In this document: positions 52,104 through 62,955 of the stretch, piece by piece
How positions within the stretch are numbered: position 1 is the first letter of the stretch
Layout of the letters: the number at the start of each line of letters is the position of its first letter
NCBI RefSeq assembly: GCF_047948215.1
Contig: NC_134456.1
Span: 59,039,029-59,103,028 of the forward strand
Source: Lycorma delicatula
Lineage: Eukaryota; Arthropoda; Insecta; Hemiptera; Fulgoridae
Length of the DNA: 64,000 nt
Reading direction: 5' to 3'
The notes under the pieces: model-generated
What the model was told of the DNA's origin: nothing
Databases searched by the model: none
Seen by the model: only the letters and a program-made list of their open reading frames with translations
Made by a program: the position numbers and the translations under genes

Positions 52104-52337
52104 ATGGGGTTCGTAGGAAAAACAGAATTTACTAATACAAGTAAATTATTATGGTTGACTGTTCACTTAGTGATGTTATTGTTAGTTGAGTTCGGTAACT
52201 CAGACATTCTAGAAGACTGCTGCACTAACACTTTTACAATACAGAAAGGTATGGTTATTAACACTCACTTTAAAGACTGCGTAAATAAAATGAAAGAAAT
52301 AAGAAATAAGTGTGAATTAGATGAACAGCTATCTAAT
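52104..52337 (+). CDS. secreted protein of unknown family, exon 1 (signal peptide)
   Basis: The first Met at 52104 follows an in-frame TAA at 52095. A possible acceptor (TTGATTTTAG) ends at 52089, implying a spliced 5' leader. The exon gives 78 codons and ends in phase 0 at a consensus donor (AAT|GTAAGT, intron from 52338). Residues 15-29 (LLWLTVHLVMLLLVE) are a clear signal-peptide core, with likely cleavage near GNS. The early mature part has four Cys (CC, C, C) among charged residues. The reading joins in phase to exon 2 (53826) and exon 3 (58893), giving 437 residues in all. No known domain is recognised. It is a secreted or extracellular protein; gland secretion is one possibility, but nothing in the sequence proves it. 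The intron after it (1.49 kb) contains an F1 fragment. Confidence 0.72.
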
Positions 52338-52706
52338 GTAAGTACAACAAATAGTTATTTATTTAATTATATGGTTAATATATAATAGTTAATATTTAAT
52401 TATTGACATTTATTAGTTTTGTACATTGAGATCTGTTTCTCATCAGTATTTGATAGATATTATACACTTCTTTTATTATTTTATACATGAATTACAAGTT
52501 ATGAAATAGCCTTTTAATCTCATTTATCATCTTCTGTTTTCTCTAAATTGGTAATTTTAGTTTTAAATATTTCTTTGAATATTTTTAAATTAAATTTTAC
52601 CCCTGTTCACTTTCTTCGAGAATAAATTAGAACTGTCTGTTTAACTAATATCAGAGCAACAAATATTTTATTCCTATTACGAAATTCAGCCACAAAATAA
52701 TTTTTT

Positions 52707-52875
52707 ACTTCCTTGTACGAGTGAAGGAAGTGTTGTGATCACGAAAAATTTCGGTTTACAATTTTCAACGGAAATATTCATTTTGACCATCACTGAATCC
52801 ATTTTGACTAGTTTCGGCGTGGCGTCTGTATGTATATATGTATCTCGCAAAACTTAAAAACGATTAGCCGTATAA
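52707..52875 (+). repeat. F1 fragment g inside intron 1 of the secreted-protein gene
   Basis: It begins ACTTCCTTGTACGAGTGAAG and runs through GTGATCACGAAAAATTTCGG, TTTCGGCGTGGCGTCTGTAT and AAACGATTAGCCGTATAA, then stops abruptly. It is a 5' fragment of the family in the same orientation as the gene. Confidence 0.85.
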
Positions 52876-53825
52876 TAGTTACGACTAAGACAGGTTTTCA
52901 GTTTTCTCGTGATCTCATTGAAGAATTTTGCAATCACGGGATCGACTTTGTACAGTCGACGCACTTCCAATAAAAAGGAATCAATCACCGAGTTAAAATA
53001 ACTTCCCGTGATCAATATAGGCAATAATTAATAGCCTCTACATAATGGTACAGGCCCTACGAACGTGACAGATCTTTTCTTTCTCTACATTAGCCTTGTG
53101 TCTGTGAAGATAGTCATTATCTTCACAAATTAAACAGATTTAAAATGTTATGTAGAGCAGGAAGGCAGGATGTAAGTCGGTTAATATAGATTAAATCCGT
53201 CTAGACATACTTTCTCTTACAAGAACGATTTTCGAAATGAAATAGGCCAATCCGTAGGTGAGTAATTATCATTAAAATGGTCATGTAAAACACAAGAAAA
53301 CAAAAATACACAATAGCAACTTTTACCAGACCATCTGTACGCCATTAATATTAGGAATTTTCTAATTTTGATTTTTTGTCAGTTTGATCCCCAACATCCA
53401 GCCTAATAGGCAAAAAAAATTTCGACAAATCGGTTTCCAATAATTCATGCAGTTCTGCTTTCTAGCTTCTTGTACCCGACTTTTGCAATGGTTTGCATGG
53501 AAATTTATCATGTTGTACTATTGTACTGTATGTTATCATAAGACTTAACAAAGAAAAATGTAAAAATACTCTTCCAAATTTACGTTAGAAATGACCGTAC
53601 AAAAAACCTGTTGAACGTTCTCGTACTGTATTCAAAAAAAGCATGAAAAATGTATCCAATTTCACTTGCAAGCTTTTCATAATGACCAAATAACCTTTTC
53701 AACTGTTACTCGTTGAATTTATTCATCCATATGTATACCCTTCACATAGTTAGTTTTCTGTAAATTAAGAAAAAATTTAAATGGCATTAAAATTATAACT
53801 GTGATATTATTTTGTAAAAATATAG

Positions 53826-54226
53826 ATAGCAAGACAATGTTCGAAAAAAACTCTTAGTCCAGATGAATGTGCAAATAGTTTCACTGTATTAAAAGAAGCA
53901 GAATGGGTAGTGTCGACTATCATTACTTCTTTTGAAAGAATTCTACAACCAAATTTGATCTTATTCAAAGAAATTGCTGCATATGAAACATGGTTATGGT
54001 GGGAAACCTTAATTAACAAAATATTTGAACCAGAATTTGAAACGTATAAACACATTCCAGAAATAGTAAAAAACAAGCACTACAAAACTAAACTTGGGAT
54101 ATACAGAAAATGGTGGGGGAATGCGAATGGGATTTCAGATAATAGCCCTAAGGAGATTGACCATACGAATTTAGAATTTAGCTGCACTTATGACGAAATA
54201 AAACGAGTAATGGACTTCGACAAAAC
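53826..54226 (+). CDS. secreted protein of unknown family, exon 2
   Basis: The acceptor ATATAG ends at 53825, immediately preceded in frame by a stop (TAG 53823-53825), so the open frame begins exactly at the splice site. 401 bases give 133 codons plus two bases, ending AAAAC|GTAAGT (intron from 54227). Phase 0 in agrees with exon 1; phase 2 out agrees with exon 3. The segment has two further Cys early, then mostly amphipathic helix-like sequence with a Trp-rich patch (ETWLWWETLINKIFEPEFE) and KWWGNANG. No motif of a known family is recognised. The following intron (4.67 kb) is filled largely by antisense R1-like sequence (54400-57425). Confidence 0.72.
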
Positions 54227-54399
54227 GTAAGTAACGTATAAAAAAATCACATAATACGAGTATAAAGTAATATTAATATCAAATAATGTGTATACAGTAA
54301 TAGTATGTGTGATTTTTTTTTTGAGAGGTTTTTTTAAATTTGTTGAGCTACTTAATGGTACTCGTATTTATGACTCATTGCTTAACAATTTTCTATTGA

Positions 54400-56475
54400 C
54401 CCTATAGTTATTTAGTAGGTTTGCTTGGCATTTCTTCCGCCACCACCCTATTCGGTCGCCCTAAAGCATAAGACCGAATGTCTGTGCCCCAAACGGCTAC
54501 TGGGCCTCAAAACAATTTAGCGACCAGTGTCCTAAATAGCTCCTAGAGCTTACCTAACAGCGTGAGCGGACTAAGCGCGGTGCCATACACCACCGGCTTA
54601 CGTGCGCCAACCGCTCACTTGTCATATATTTACTAAAATGGGTAGGCGCATCCCGTCAACTACTAAAAATATATATGGCATCCATAAATTAAAATTTACT
54701 TTGTCAAGGCAGCAATTCGCTGCCACGCCTAGGTCACTGAATGCCAACCAGTACCTGTCCACCATATTAAAAAGCGCTTGGAGCCCTAATTGGCTGGTGG
54801 CCAGCCATATATCTCAAGGTTAGCTTTCTACAGTAGGAGTCTTTCCCTTAAGTAAACTACTGATGTCGGTTGAACATAGCAATCGCAATAAGGAACTCCC
54901 ACTCAGTCCGGCAATGTAGTTCTCGCCATATAATTCGCCTCTTGTGAGTGGCCAATTTTCCCCTTGACCTCTAAGTTCCACGGTGGCTCGGTCTCTCGCC
55001 CCCCACCGCCCCTCCTAAACATAGTGAAGGACAGTCAAACATCAGATGTTCATCAGACGGGACCTCCCGGCAGACGCACAGGTCATCAGATGCCAGGTGG
55101 AACCGAAACTGATGTTGGATCAAATTAACATGTTTGGTGAGCACCTGGGCACCCGTTGTTCCTAAAAACGAAGGAGAGGCATACCATTCCCACAGATCCC
55201 GTATAAACTTGTACAGGGATCTTCTTTTAGTCATGGTGTCCCATTCCAGCTGCCATGTTTCCATTGCGAGGCTCTGCAGTTTCTTCCGCAGGCGGGAGAT
55301 GGGCAACTGAATTAAAAATTTGATCCAGTGCATTGAAATCACCGTTCCGTTCCGGTACTGGCCCGGCCCGAAACCGCATCCCAAATTCCTCGGCCTCCCG
55401 GTCTCTTCGCAATCTCCACATGACTGCCCGAACTTCCACCCCTAAGTCGATTGGGAAAGCCTTTCCCAATACGGTGATAGCCTCGTAGGAGGTTGTTTGT
55501 ATGCACTGTAACACCAGTGCATACAATTATGGCTCTGCGCTAGGCACTCCTTAAATTTTGAACAAGTGCTCTATTCACATCCAACCTATGCGCTCAAACG
55601 GGCGCCGCGTAACAGATCATGCTTTAGAAGACACCTCGGTACACCATGAACATTTGACGGCCAGACAACCCATAGTCCTTCCGTGCAATCCTCCTAAGTT
55701 TGTGCATCACTGAGACTGCGTCCGCCGCTACTTGCCTAATGTGGTTGCTAAACAGCAACTTCTCTTTAAAAAAAAACACCTAGATACTTATGAACTCTCA
55801 CTCGGCTAATTACACTGCCTTTATACTTAATGAGGGGGTTTCTACTGTACGATTATTTGTCTGCACTCTTGAGAAGCATAAACTTCGTCTTGGGCACAGA
55901 AATCTCTAAATTTTGAATGTCCATCCAGCCCTCCACACTCGACAAGGTCGCTTGCGCTCAATCTTCCAGCTGCGGTCGAAAATTACCACGAACTAAAAGG
56001 ACAGTCATCAGTGAAAGCCTGAGCCGTTACCCCTTTTGGGAATGTCAATCCCAGAAACCCGTCAAATACCAGGTTCTACAGCAGGGGACCGAAAACAGAA
56101 CCCTGCGGGCTTCCCCTGGTGACGGATTTTTCCACAGCTAGGTACGCATCTTTAAACAGAGCCGTACGATTAGACAAATAGTTACGTACTACGGCCTGCA
56201 GGGCTACGGGAACATTGCGGCGTTCCAGCTCATAGAAGACAGAACTCCAACACAAGGAAGTAAATGCTGCCTCTATGTCTATAAAAATTGCAAAAACATA
56301 TTTACAGTCGGCGCTTTCCACCTCGGTAAGAGCATTTAAGATGCAATTCTCAGTGCCATCCCCTATCGTGAAGCCATACTTGCCTCGATTTAGAAAACAA
56401 TTCACCTCAATGCTTTCCCAGAGCCGTTCCACAACCAGCCTTTCAAGGGTTAAACACATCTTCAGTCGAATCATT
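54400..56475 (-). mobile_element. R1-like retrotransposon, second family, copy D1, within intron 2
   Basis: On the minus strand, 56076-56474 reads reverse transcriptase (KYGFTIGDGTENCIL, FAIFIDIEAAFTSLCW, TRGSPQGSVFGPLL). A TDD catalytic box follows near 56000-56015 (AFTDDC), and 55500-55920 holds further decayed RT. Then 54971-55384 gives the C-terminal region (ETWQLEWDTMTKRRSLYKFI, LTKHVNLIQHQFRFHL, a Cys pair and HLMFDC, a zinc-finger-like end). The GC-rich remainder down to about 54400 is the likely 3' untranslated tail. The 5' part (endonuclease, gag) is missing. It lies antisense to the host gene. The sequence is distinct from the A/B/C family. Confidence 0.8.
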
Positions 56476-56728
56476 ATTTTAATTAGGAAAATCAGATTTT
56501 GTTTGGACGTACATTTAAGCCAGTCAGATCATTGATCATTTAGTAACTTGGTTTAACCCAATAATTTGACGCAATATCTTGAGGGAAACGAATGAGAATT
56601 GGCACCGACAATCGAAAGAGTTCTTGAGCTATCTTGTGGGTGAAATTATTTTCTCTACTTTTATTTCTTCTCGGGTAGATTTAACCACCACCTATTTTCC
56701 TTACACTTAGAGATACTTTTAAAGGTAT
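56476..56728. other. AT-rich spacer between D1 and D2
   Basis: Unique AT-rich sequence within intron 2. No feature recognised. Confidence 0.5.
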
Positions 56729-57425
56729 TTGTACAGGGATCTTCTTTTAGTCATGGTGTCCCATTCCAGCTGCCATGTTTCCATTGCGAGGCTCTGCAGA
56801 GTCTTCCGCAGGCGGAAGATGGGCAACTGAATGAAATTTTGATCCAGTGCATTGAAATCACCGTTCCGTTCCGGTACTGGCCGGGCCCGAAACCGCATCC
56901 CAAATTCCTCGGCCTCCCGGTCTCTTCGGAATCTCCACATGGTTGCTCGGAATTTCACCACTAAATCGACTGGGAGAGCCTTTCGCAGTACGGTGGTAGC
57001 TTTGAAGGAGGATAGTTTTAAAAACATCAGTGTATACAATTAAGGCACTGCGCTGGGCACTCCTTAAATTTTAAACAAGTGCTCTATTCACATCCAACCT
57101 ATGCGCTCAAACGGGCGCCGCGTAACAGATCATGCTTTAGAAGACACCTCGGTACACCATGAAAATTTGATGGCCAGAACACCCATAGTCCTTCCGAGCA
57201 ATCCTCCTAAGTTTGTGCATCACTGAGAATGCGTCCGCCGCTACTTGCCTAATGTGGTTGCTAAACAGCAACTTCTCATCAAGCAAAACACCTAGATGCT
57301 TAGGAACTCTCACTCGGCTGATTACACAGCCTTTATACTTAATGAGGGGGTTTCTACTGTACGATCATTTGTCTGCACCCTTCAGAAGCATAAACTTCGT
57401 CTTAAGCTCAGAAATCTTTACAATT
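56729..57425 (-). mobile_element. internal fragment D2, near-duplicate of part of D1
   Basis: This 0.7-kb block closely matches 55207-55907 in the same orientation (TTGTACAGGGATCTTCTTTT, ATTGCGAGGCTCTGCAG, CCTAGATGCTTAGGAACTCT and others). It lacks the family's 3' end (tail and zinc finger) and its 5' end. Both borders are abrupt, so it is an internal fragment, not a simple 5'-truncated copy. Some differences from D1 are indels, so it could be an older separate copy or a diverged local duplication. Confidence 0.8.
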
Positions 57426-58892
57426 TCTAAACTTATAAAAGGAATCACCTAATTTAACAAATTTCAAACCTGGCAGATAAATACTAAATAAAAAGAGTCT
57501 AATAAACTTTTTTCTTCCCCTCTCCTAATATAGCTATGCTCAAGAATTTGCAATGAACCGAGTGGTTGTCATTCAACTTTTTTATTTTTATTTTTTTTTA
57601 TTTATTTTTTTTCAGTTATAATCTTTTTTTAAATGTTTTAAATGAATATAAAAAAGTTTTAAAATCTTTTCATTAAATATATTTAATTATGAGGCAAACA
57701 CTTACCTCATAAAATCAGTGTCCAGGGAAGATCGAGACAATCGAAAATAAGATGTCAAGTGGAATATAAACATTAATTAATTCTAAGAACCAAGAGATAT
57801 TTTTGCCTCTTCTGTAATAGCGAATTAATCTGAAAATATTTGAGCACTTTCAGATTAATACTCAAAAACATTAAAAATACTTTCGTGATCAACCCGATGA
57901 CAAGTGTAAAATTTTATATTGCTTGAGAGACCACATATTTTTACATAATACTCTCATATTAACAGCAGCACAAAACATTTAAATAAAAGTATATAATGAC
58001 AGTCATTTATTTATTGGTTTTCTATTATTTCTCCGGCCAAATCATTCAAAATAAACATAGCATCTCGTGAACGATTCCAATAATTGCGTTCTCTATCTTT
58101 CTTTAGCTTTTGGTTCGAGGCTTTTTAAACAATTATTCTAATATTCTTCTAGCTCATCTTCTTTATAGGATTTCCCTTTCGATTTTCTTTATATTAAGGA
58201 AATCATTCCTTACCTTAAATAATATTAGCTTAATATAAATGTCCAGTATATTTGAACCTAAATATGTATGTATTGAAAATATTAATTTCTTTTCTTTAAA
58301 AATAAAACTAGCATCTCAATGAATTCCAAGATGTTGTTAACTTTCTTTGTAAAGTGATTCTTCATGGTTTAACTGTTTTTATTTTTTAACTCGTTCCCGT
58401 GTTAGACAACAACAAACAACCGTTTACAAATAGCATATGAATTGAATCTAAAGTTGAGGATATATATGATAACATGAAAGGTCGGCTACATCTAAAACAG
58501 TATTTTTTACCGTAATTATCTGACTGGAAAATTCTTGAGCGACAGTATACAAATTGGTAGCTTGTTTTATAGAAGCAATATACTTTATGATTAAAATAAG
58601 TATCCACCGAATAAATAAATAACGTTCAGTAAAGTACAATATTTCGCATGTTTATCGTCAAGCAGTGGTTACTTCCAGTTTAACAAATATATTAAAAATC
58701 GAATAATAAAAGGATGTTGTTTATACCTTTTTCTTAAGGAACGTTTTGGTGTATGTACACAAATTGCAATAAAACTCCTCTAAATTTTATTTAGGGCTTT
58801 TATTTTCATAGCGTTTAGTGTGCATGTTTACATAAAGGCCCAAAGTATTGTAAAAATGTCTCTTAACCGAGTTATCTTTTTTTTTATTGCAG
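57426..58892. other. distal part of intron 2
   Basis: AT-rich intron sequence. A polypyrimidine tract and TTGCAG acceptor end it at 58892. No other feature is supported. Confidence 0.6.
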
Positions 58893-59568
58893 TGAAAAAT
58901 TAAACGAACAGGAGTGTATAGAAATCTTTGAAAAAATTTGTATTAAGAAATCAAAATTGCCAACGGAATTGTTAAATAGGTTATTCTCACCACATAATGA
59001 TGGTGATAGACCTGTTACGTTTAAGACTATACAAATTGTGTTATCAAACAGCAAAGAAATGAGTAATCTGATAGTAAATTTGAATAAATTATCGGGAGAG
59101 ATGATCAAAGTTTGGGATTTTAAATATGTACTTCAAATAATTTCTGGATTTAATGAAATCGAGGCGCCTTTTAAGATTTCTGGTATGGCTAGTACTATTT
59201 CTTTAAACCTTCTACCGGACCAGTTTATGTCACTTTGGAAGCGCGCTTATGAAACAGGCTTACCTCGAGCTGTCACAAAAATCATACTTGAGAAAGTCAG
59301 TCTTTACAAACTAATAAAAAGTTCAAATGAAGAAGAAGTTTATAGAAAAGTGAATACTTTTTTGGAAAATATCGCTGCATTCTACAAAAACTACCCTCGT
59401 CAACAAGATGGAATGCTTAATATCTTGTTCATGTTGAAACACGCTTCAGAAAGAAATTGGGAATTTGAAAAGTTAATTGATCTTATCGGAATATTTTTAC
59501 TTAAATGTACACATGATGAAGTAATTCCATTTTTGCAAGTTGTGGACCCAAACGGCAACATCAAATTA
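58893..59568 (+). CDS. secreted protein of unknown family, exon 3 (gene may continue)
   Basis: The acceptor TTTTTATTGCAG ends at 58892. The first base completes the codon split after exon 2, then 225 codons stay open up to a consensus donor (AAATTA|GTAAGT) at 59569. If that donor is not used, the frame runs 16 codons further to a stop ending near 59619, so the last exon could instead be 58893-59619. The exon is rich in Lys, Ile, Leu and Glu, with predicted helices. It has three Cys (two early, one near the end) and no membrane segment. It begins about 210 residues into the protein. No known family is recognised. An open frame this long in AT-rich DNA, with fitting splice phases, is good evidence that it is real. 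Confidence 0.75.
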
Positions 59569-60065
59569 GTAAGTAAAGTTAGCGTCACATTCGATGATAA
59601 GTTTTTTAGTTTTCTATAAAAATTGTTTTCCAATAATACTCGTACTTAGTAACGAATCAAAGCGTATAATATATGAGGTCGTTTACATTCCACAATGCAC
59701 AATACTAAGCACTCTTCTCTTCACTGCCATCACATGGCCAAAAACGCTGGAACACACATTACCAAAATAATAAATTTATTATGTATCTAAGACGAGACTA
59801 TCCCTTGCAAAAATAAAATGCGTTTTTCTATCATCTTAACGAACATAAAAAAATTTAAAAATCTCACAAAACTTCCAAACTGTAATGACATCAACTAAAA
59901 ATAAAAAAAACAAGGATTCTCTGTAAATAACATAAGAAACCCGAATGGTTATGACAAATGATTAGTCAGTACGCAATTCAAAAAAATTGTATTAGTTAAT
60001 ATTGTCATAAAGATTTGATAAGGTTTAAAAATTTAAAAAATGTTTAAACACTTTTTTTTGAGCTC
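59569..60065. other. AT-rich stretch after exon 3
   Basis: This is either intron 3 of the secreted-protein gene or its 3' flank. If the stop at 59619 is used, AATAAAATG near 59811-59819 could serve as a polyadenylation signal. No other feature is seen. Confidence 0.45.
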
Positions 60066-60870
60066 ATCAGTTTTTATACCACCCCCCTGGAGCTGGACCC
60101 AAAACCAAGCACGAACACAGCTTCAGGGATTGCCATCGCCTCAAACTGCCTAGTCGAGAACTGACGTTCCCTCCAGACAGCCGGGACTCGGTCTTCAATT
60201 AGTCGCCATGCCTCGTAGAAATCCCCCACCGGGACTCCGGTCTTGACGCCACGCCTCAAATGAGGAAACCCAAAGGGATTCCCCACTGGAACAACGATCC
60301 TATTGTGCTCCCTCATCGAAGTCTCCGACCGGAACACTAAGGGAGTCCCTGTCCAATCACCGCCAGCGTGACACCTAAACGGCCCACCCCTCCTCGACAG
60401 GGCTATCCCAACCCAGTCTTTCCCAAAACACAGGAAAAGGATATCCATATGTTGTCTTGTTTCTGTAGTCGCGTCCCTCAAGAGAATGCCCCCGAGTATT
60501 ACGAAAGGTAGATTTGGCGTCCGTTGGGCAATACTTACGTAGATGACCCGCAATCCCACATCCCAACCGCGTAGGGGAACCCACGCTTTTTTTGGCGTTT
60601 CCGGTCGCCACACCACCCCTGCCGTTCCTAGCCTTGATGGGCTTTAACGGGAGTCGTCTTTCGCCTTCTAACTTTTTACATCTTACAGTAATAAGCGAGG
60701 CCTCGTTCAGATGCCACCGATGTAAATGCCTCGGTAGATATTTACATTTAAACTCAGCTTTTGCCTTCGATGTAGGCCTCGTCCGGACATCTTGAATGCC
60801 CTACATCTTTGCCCTCTAAACTAGCCTAACCGAGTTCGCGAAACTACGAACCCCACACCTAGTTCTACTT
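60066..60870 (-). other. 3' untranslated tail of copy C with a long GC-driven open frame
   Basis: A 180-codon frame at 60074-60616 is open on the minus strand and has imperfect internal repeats (VPVGNPFGF and VPVGDFYEAW). It falls in the region aligned with untranslated tails of copies A2 and B, where no comparable open frame exists. I therefore treat it as non-coding, with the caution that the sequence itself cannot exclude a small element-encoded protein. Confidence 0.4.
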
Positions 60871-61309
60871 TTACTGAGTCACTTTCTTGTAAATGTCTAA
60901 TAGATTCGAGGCAAATTGAAAAACAACATACCACCAAAAAAGCTGTTCGCAACAACGAAAATTTAGTCCTAGTTCCCTTAGTGAACTCAACTTCAGTTCA
61001 TACCCCTGAATTGGTAAATTTATGGACTCCAATCTGGTCTGCAAGGGAGAAGCAGACAGACCTGCTACTCCCACTCAGCTCCGTCGCAGAGATCCACGTG
61101 ACCTTTAGTAAACCTACTACCATCGTCGAGATGCCGCTACACCTCACGGCTGCATGGGATCCATGCCCTTGGCAGGGCAGTTGCCATAACGCCGAAAGTG
61201 ATATTTGCTCAATCAAAAACCGCCCTCGTCAAAACGGCGCTCCACCTCACAACTGCATGGTAATCCATAACCTCGGCAGTGCAGTCGCCGTTCTCATTAT
61301 CTGACCGTA

Positions 61310-62955
61310 GCTTGATGCCAAACCCCTACCTCCGGCCAGTTATCTGCCCAGTATGGCGAAAACCACACTGATCGTCCATCAGCATATGGTTTGAAGTCAA
61401 CCTACTATTAATGGGAAGGTACAAAACCTTCTCGAAAACCTTACCTGCTACATGCAAGAACTTCAGCTGGCGGAGAAGAACTTACAGTGGGGTCCTTGTC
61501 GCCACCTTTGAAGAGCAATTTCAATTCACCACGTTTACAACACGCTGGGAAATGTCCAGCAAAAAGCATCCTACTAAAAATCCTAGTCAAAGGACTAAGA
61601 ATTAGTGGCAACTTGCGAACAAGGAGCTCCACTGTGATACCATCATATCCGAGGGCTTTATTCCTAGCCAGGCTACATATTACTTGGCGGACTTCCATCT
61701 CAGTAATTCCAGAAGACAAATTCGCAGAGCAAAAACCTACGACGTCCCTGCGAACACGTCGATGATAAAAGGTTTCACTAACCTCAGTAACATCTGAAAG
61801 CAGATCGTTCATCAGAAGAGTGAAGGCACGATCTTTGTCTATAACAACTCCATCCTGGGTCGAGAGAGCCGACAGAAGAATGTCTTTTTTAGTACTCTAT
61901 AGACGACACCCCCATGGATCTTTATTTCCCTGCTCTTGTACAAAAGAGCGCCAAGAATTACGCTTAAAAGACCGAACATTATGAAAATACTCTTTCCTTT
62001 TCCGACGATAGTTCGCAAGCAAATCTGCACGCGTACCAGTATAATCTTCACGCTGTACGGCTCTCCTGAGCCGGCCCACAGTCCGCTTCATCGCGGTCAA
62101 GTCTGGAAACCACCATCCAGCTACTCTCTCTCAACTCGTGCCTCTGGAAATCGACTGTTAAGAGGCTTCAACTATCACAGAAAAATAATTCTCTGCCAGG
62201 TCGTCTAATTGGAATTCGTCCAGACTTCGAGCAAAAACTCAAAGCCTGGTCGCAAGAATATTTGAAAACCTAGGCCAATCTCCCCGCCTGTGCAGTAAGT
62301 GCCCCTGCTGAATAAGGACATTCCCCCTATAGACAATGCGCAGCCCGCCTACCAACTGAAAAACTATTAGTCGATGATCACTCGCGCAATCATCGACTAC
62401 TGACCAGTTCATAATCCTACCAGGGTGTCCTTACCAATGGTGACATCAATGTTGGTACCATGGAAGGCCCCCGCAACTCAACTGCACCGACAGATAATTC
62501 ACCGGCTGCATTAAAAACATCAAAATGATACTGCGCAATGAAACCTTCAATAAACCACCGCCATTATCCGTGATTCAACTGTGCCAAGGAGACTATTTGG
62601 CATTCGCATCAACACCTATAAGAATAGGACGATTCGCTACCAGCCTAAAAATTATATCTCAGCTTTCCAAATGTTCAGTTCAGTCAAATGATCCCTGTTT
62701 AAAACTTCCTGCACAGTACGGCTGACTTACTGTCTCCAATGAAAAACTTCCTCCAGCTGGGCAAATTACCCTTGACCATATACGGGTGTTGTAGAAGAAC
62801 AACATCGAGGCTCCATTTTTCAACAACTTCACCTAATTCAACTTGGACCACGTAGGCACCCTGGGCATTTAGCTGACCGAACCTACCCATCAAGAGAATT
62901 GAAGTAAATCTCAACTGCCATCTTGTGACATCCACAATCCTTAATATTCACGGAG
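61310..62955 (-). pseudogene. R1-like ORF2 remnant: endonuclease and N-terminal reverse transcriptase
   Basis: Near 62699-62935 the reading LLMGRFGQLNAQGAYVVQVE and DVVLLQHPYMVKGNLPSW resembles the start of an apurinic-type endonuclease of R1 elements (an L/I-Q-E/H-P-Y motif; here the catalytic Glu position reads His). After decayed sequence, 61441-61812 gives the RT entry (EMEVRQVICSLARNKALGYD then GITVELL, and FSRMLFAGHFPACCKRGEL). Around 61300-61430 the next RT motif (VAGKVFEKVLYLPINSRL, then QCGFRHTGQ) can be traced, after which the homology stops. Frameshifts separate the blocks. The catalytic YADD part of RT is absent. Confidence 0.72.

Noticed and set aside
60074..60616. 180-codon minus-strand frame with internal VPVG repeats
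   Set aside because: It lies in the 3' tail of R1-like copy C, which aligns with untranslated tails of copies A2 and B. GC-rich composition explains the long frame. Not excluded absolutely.
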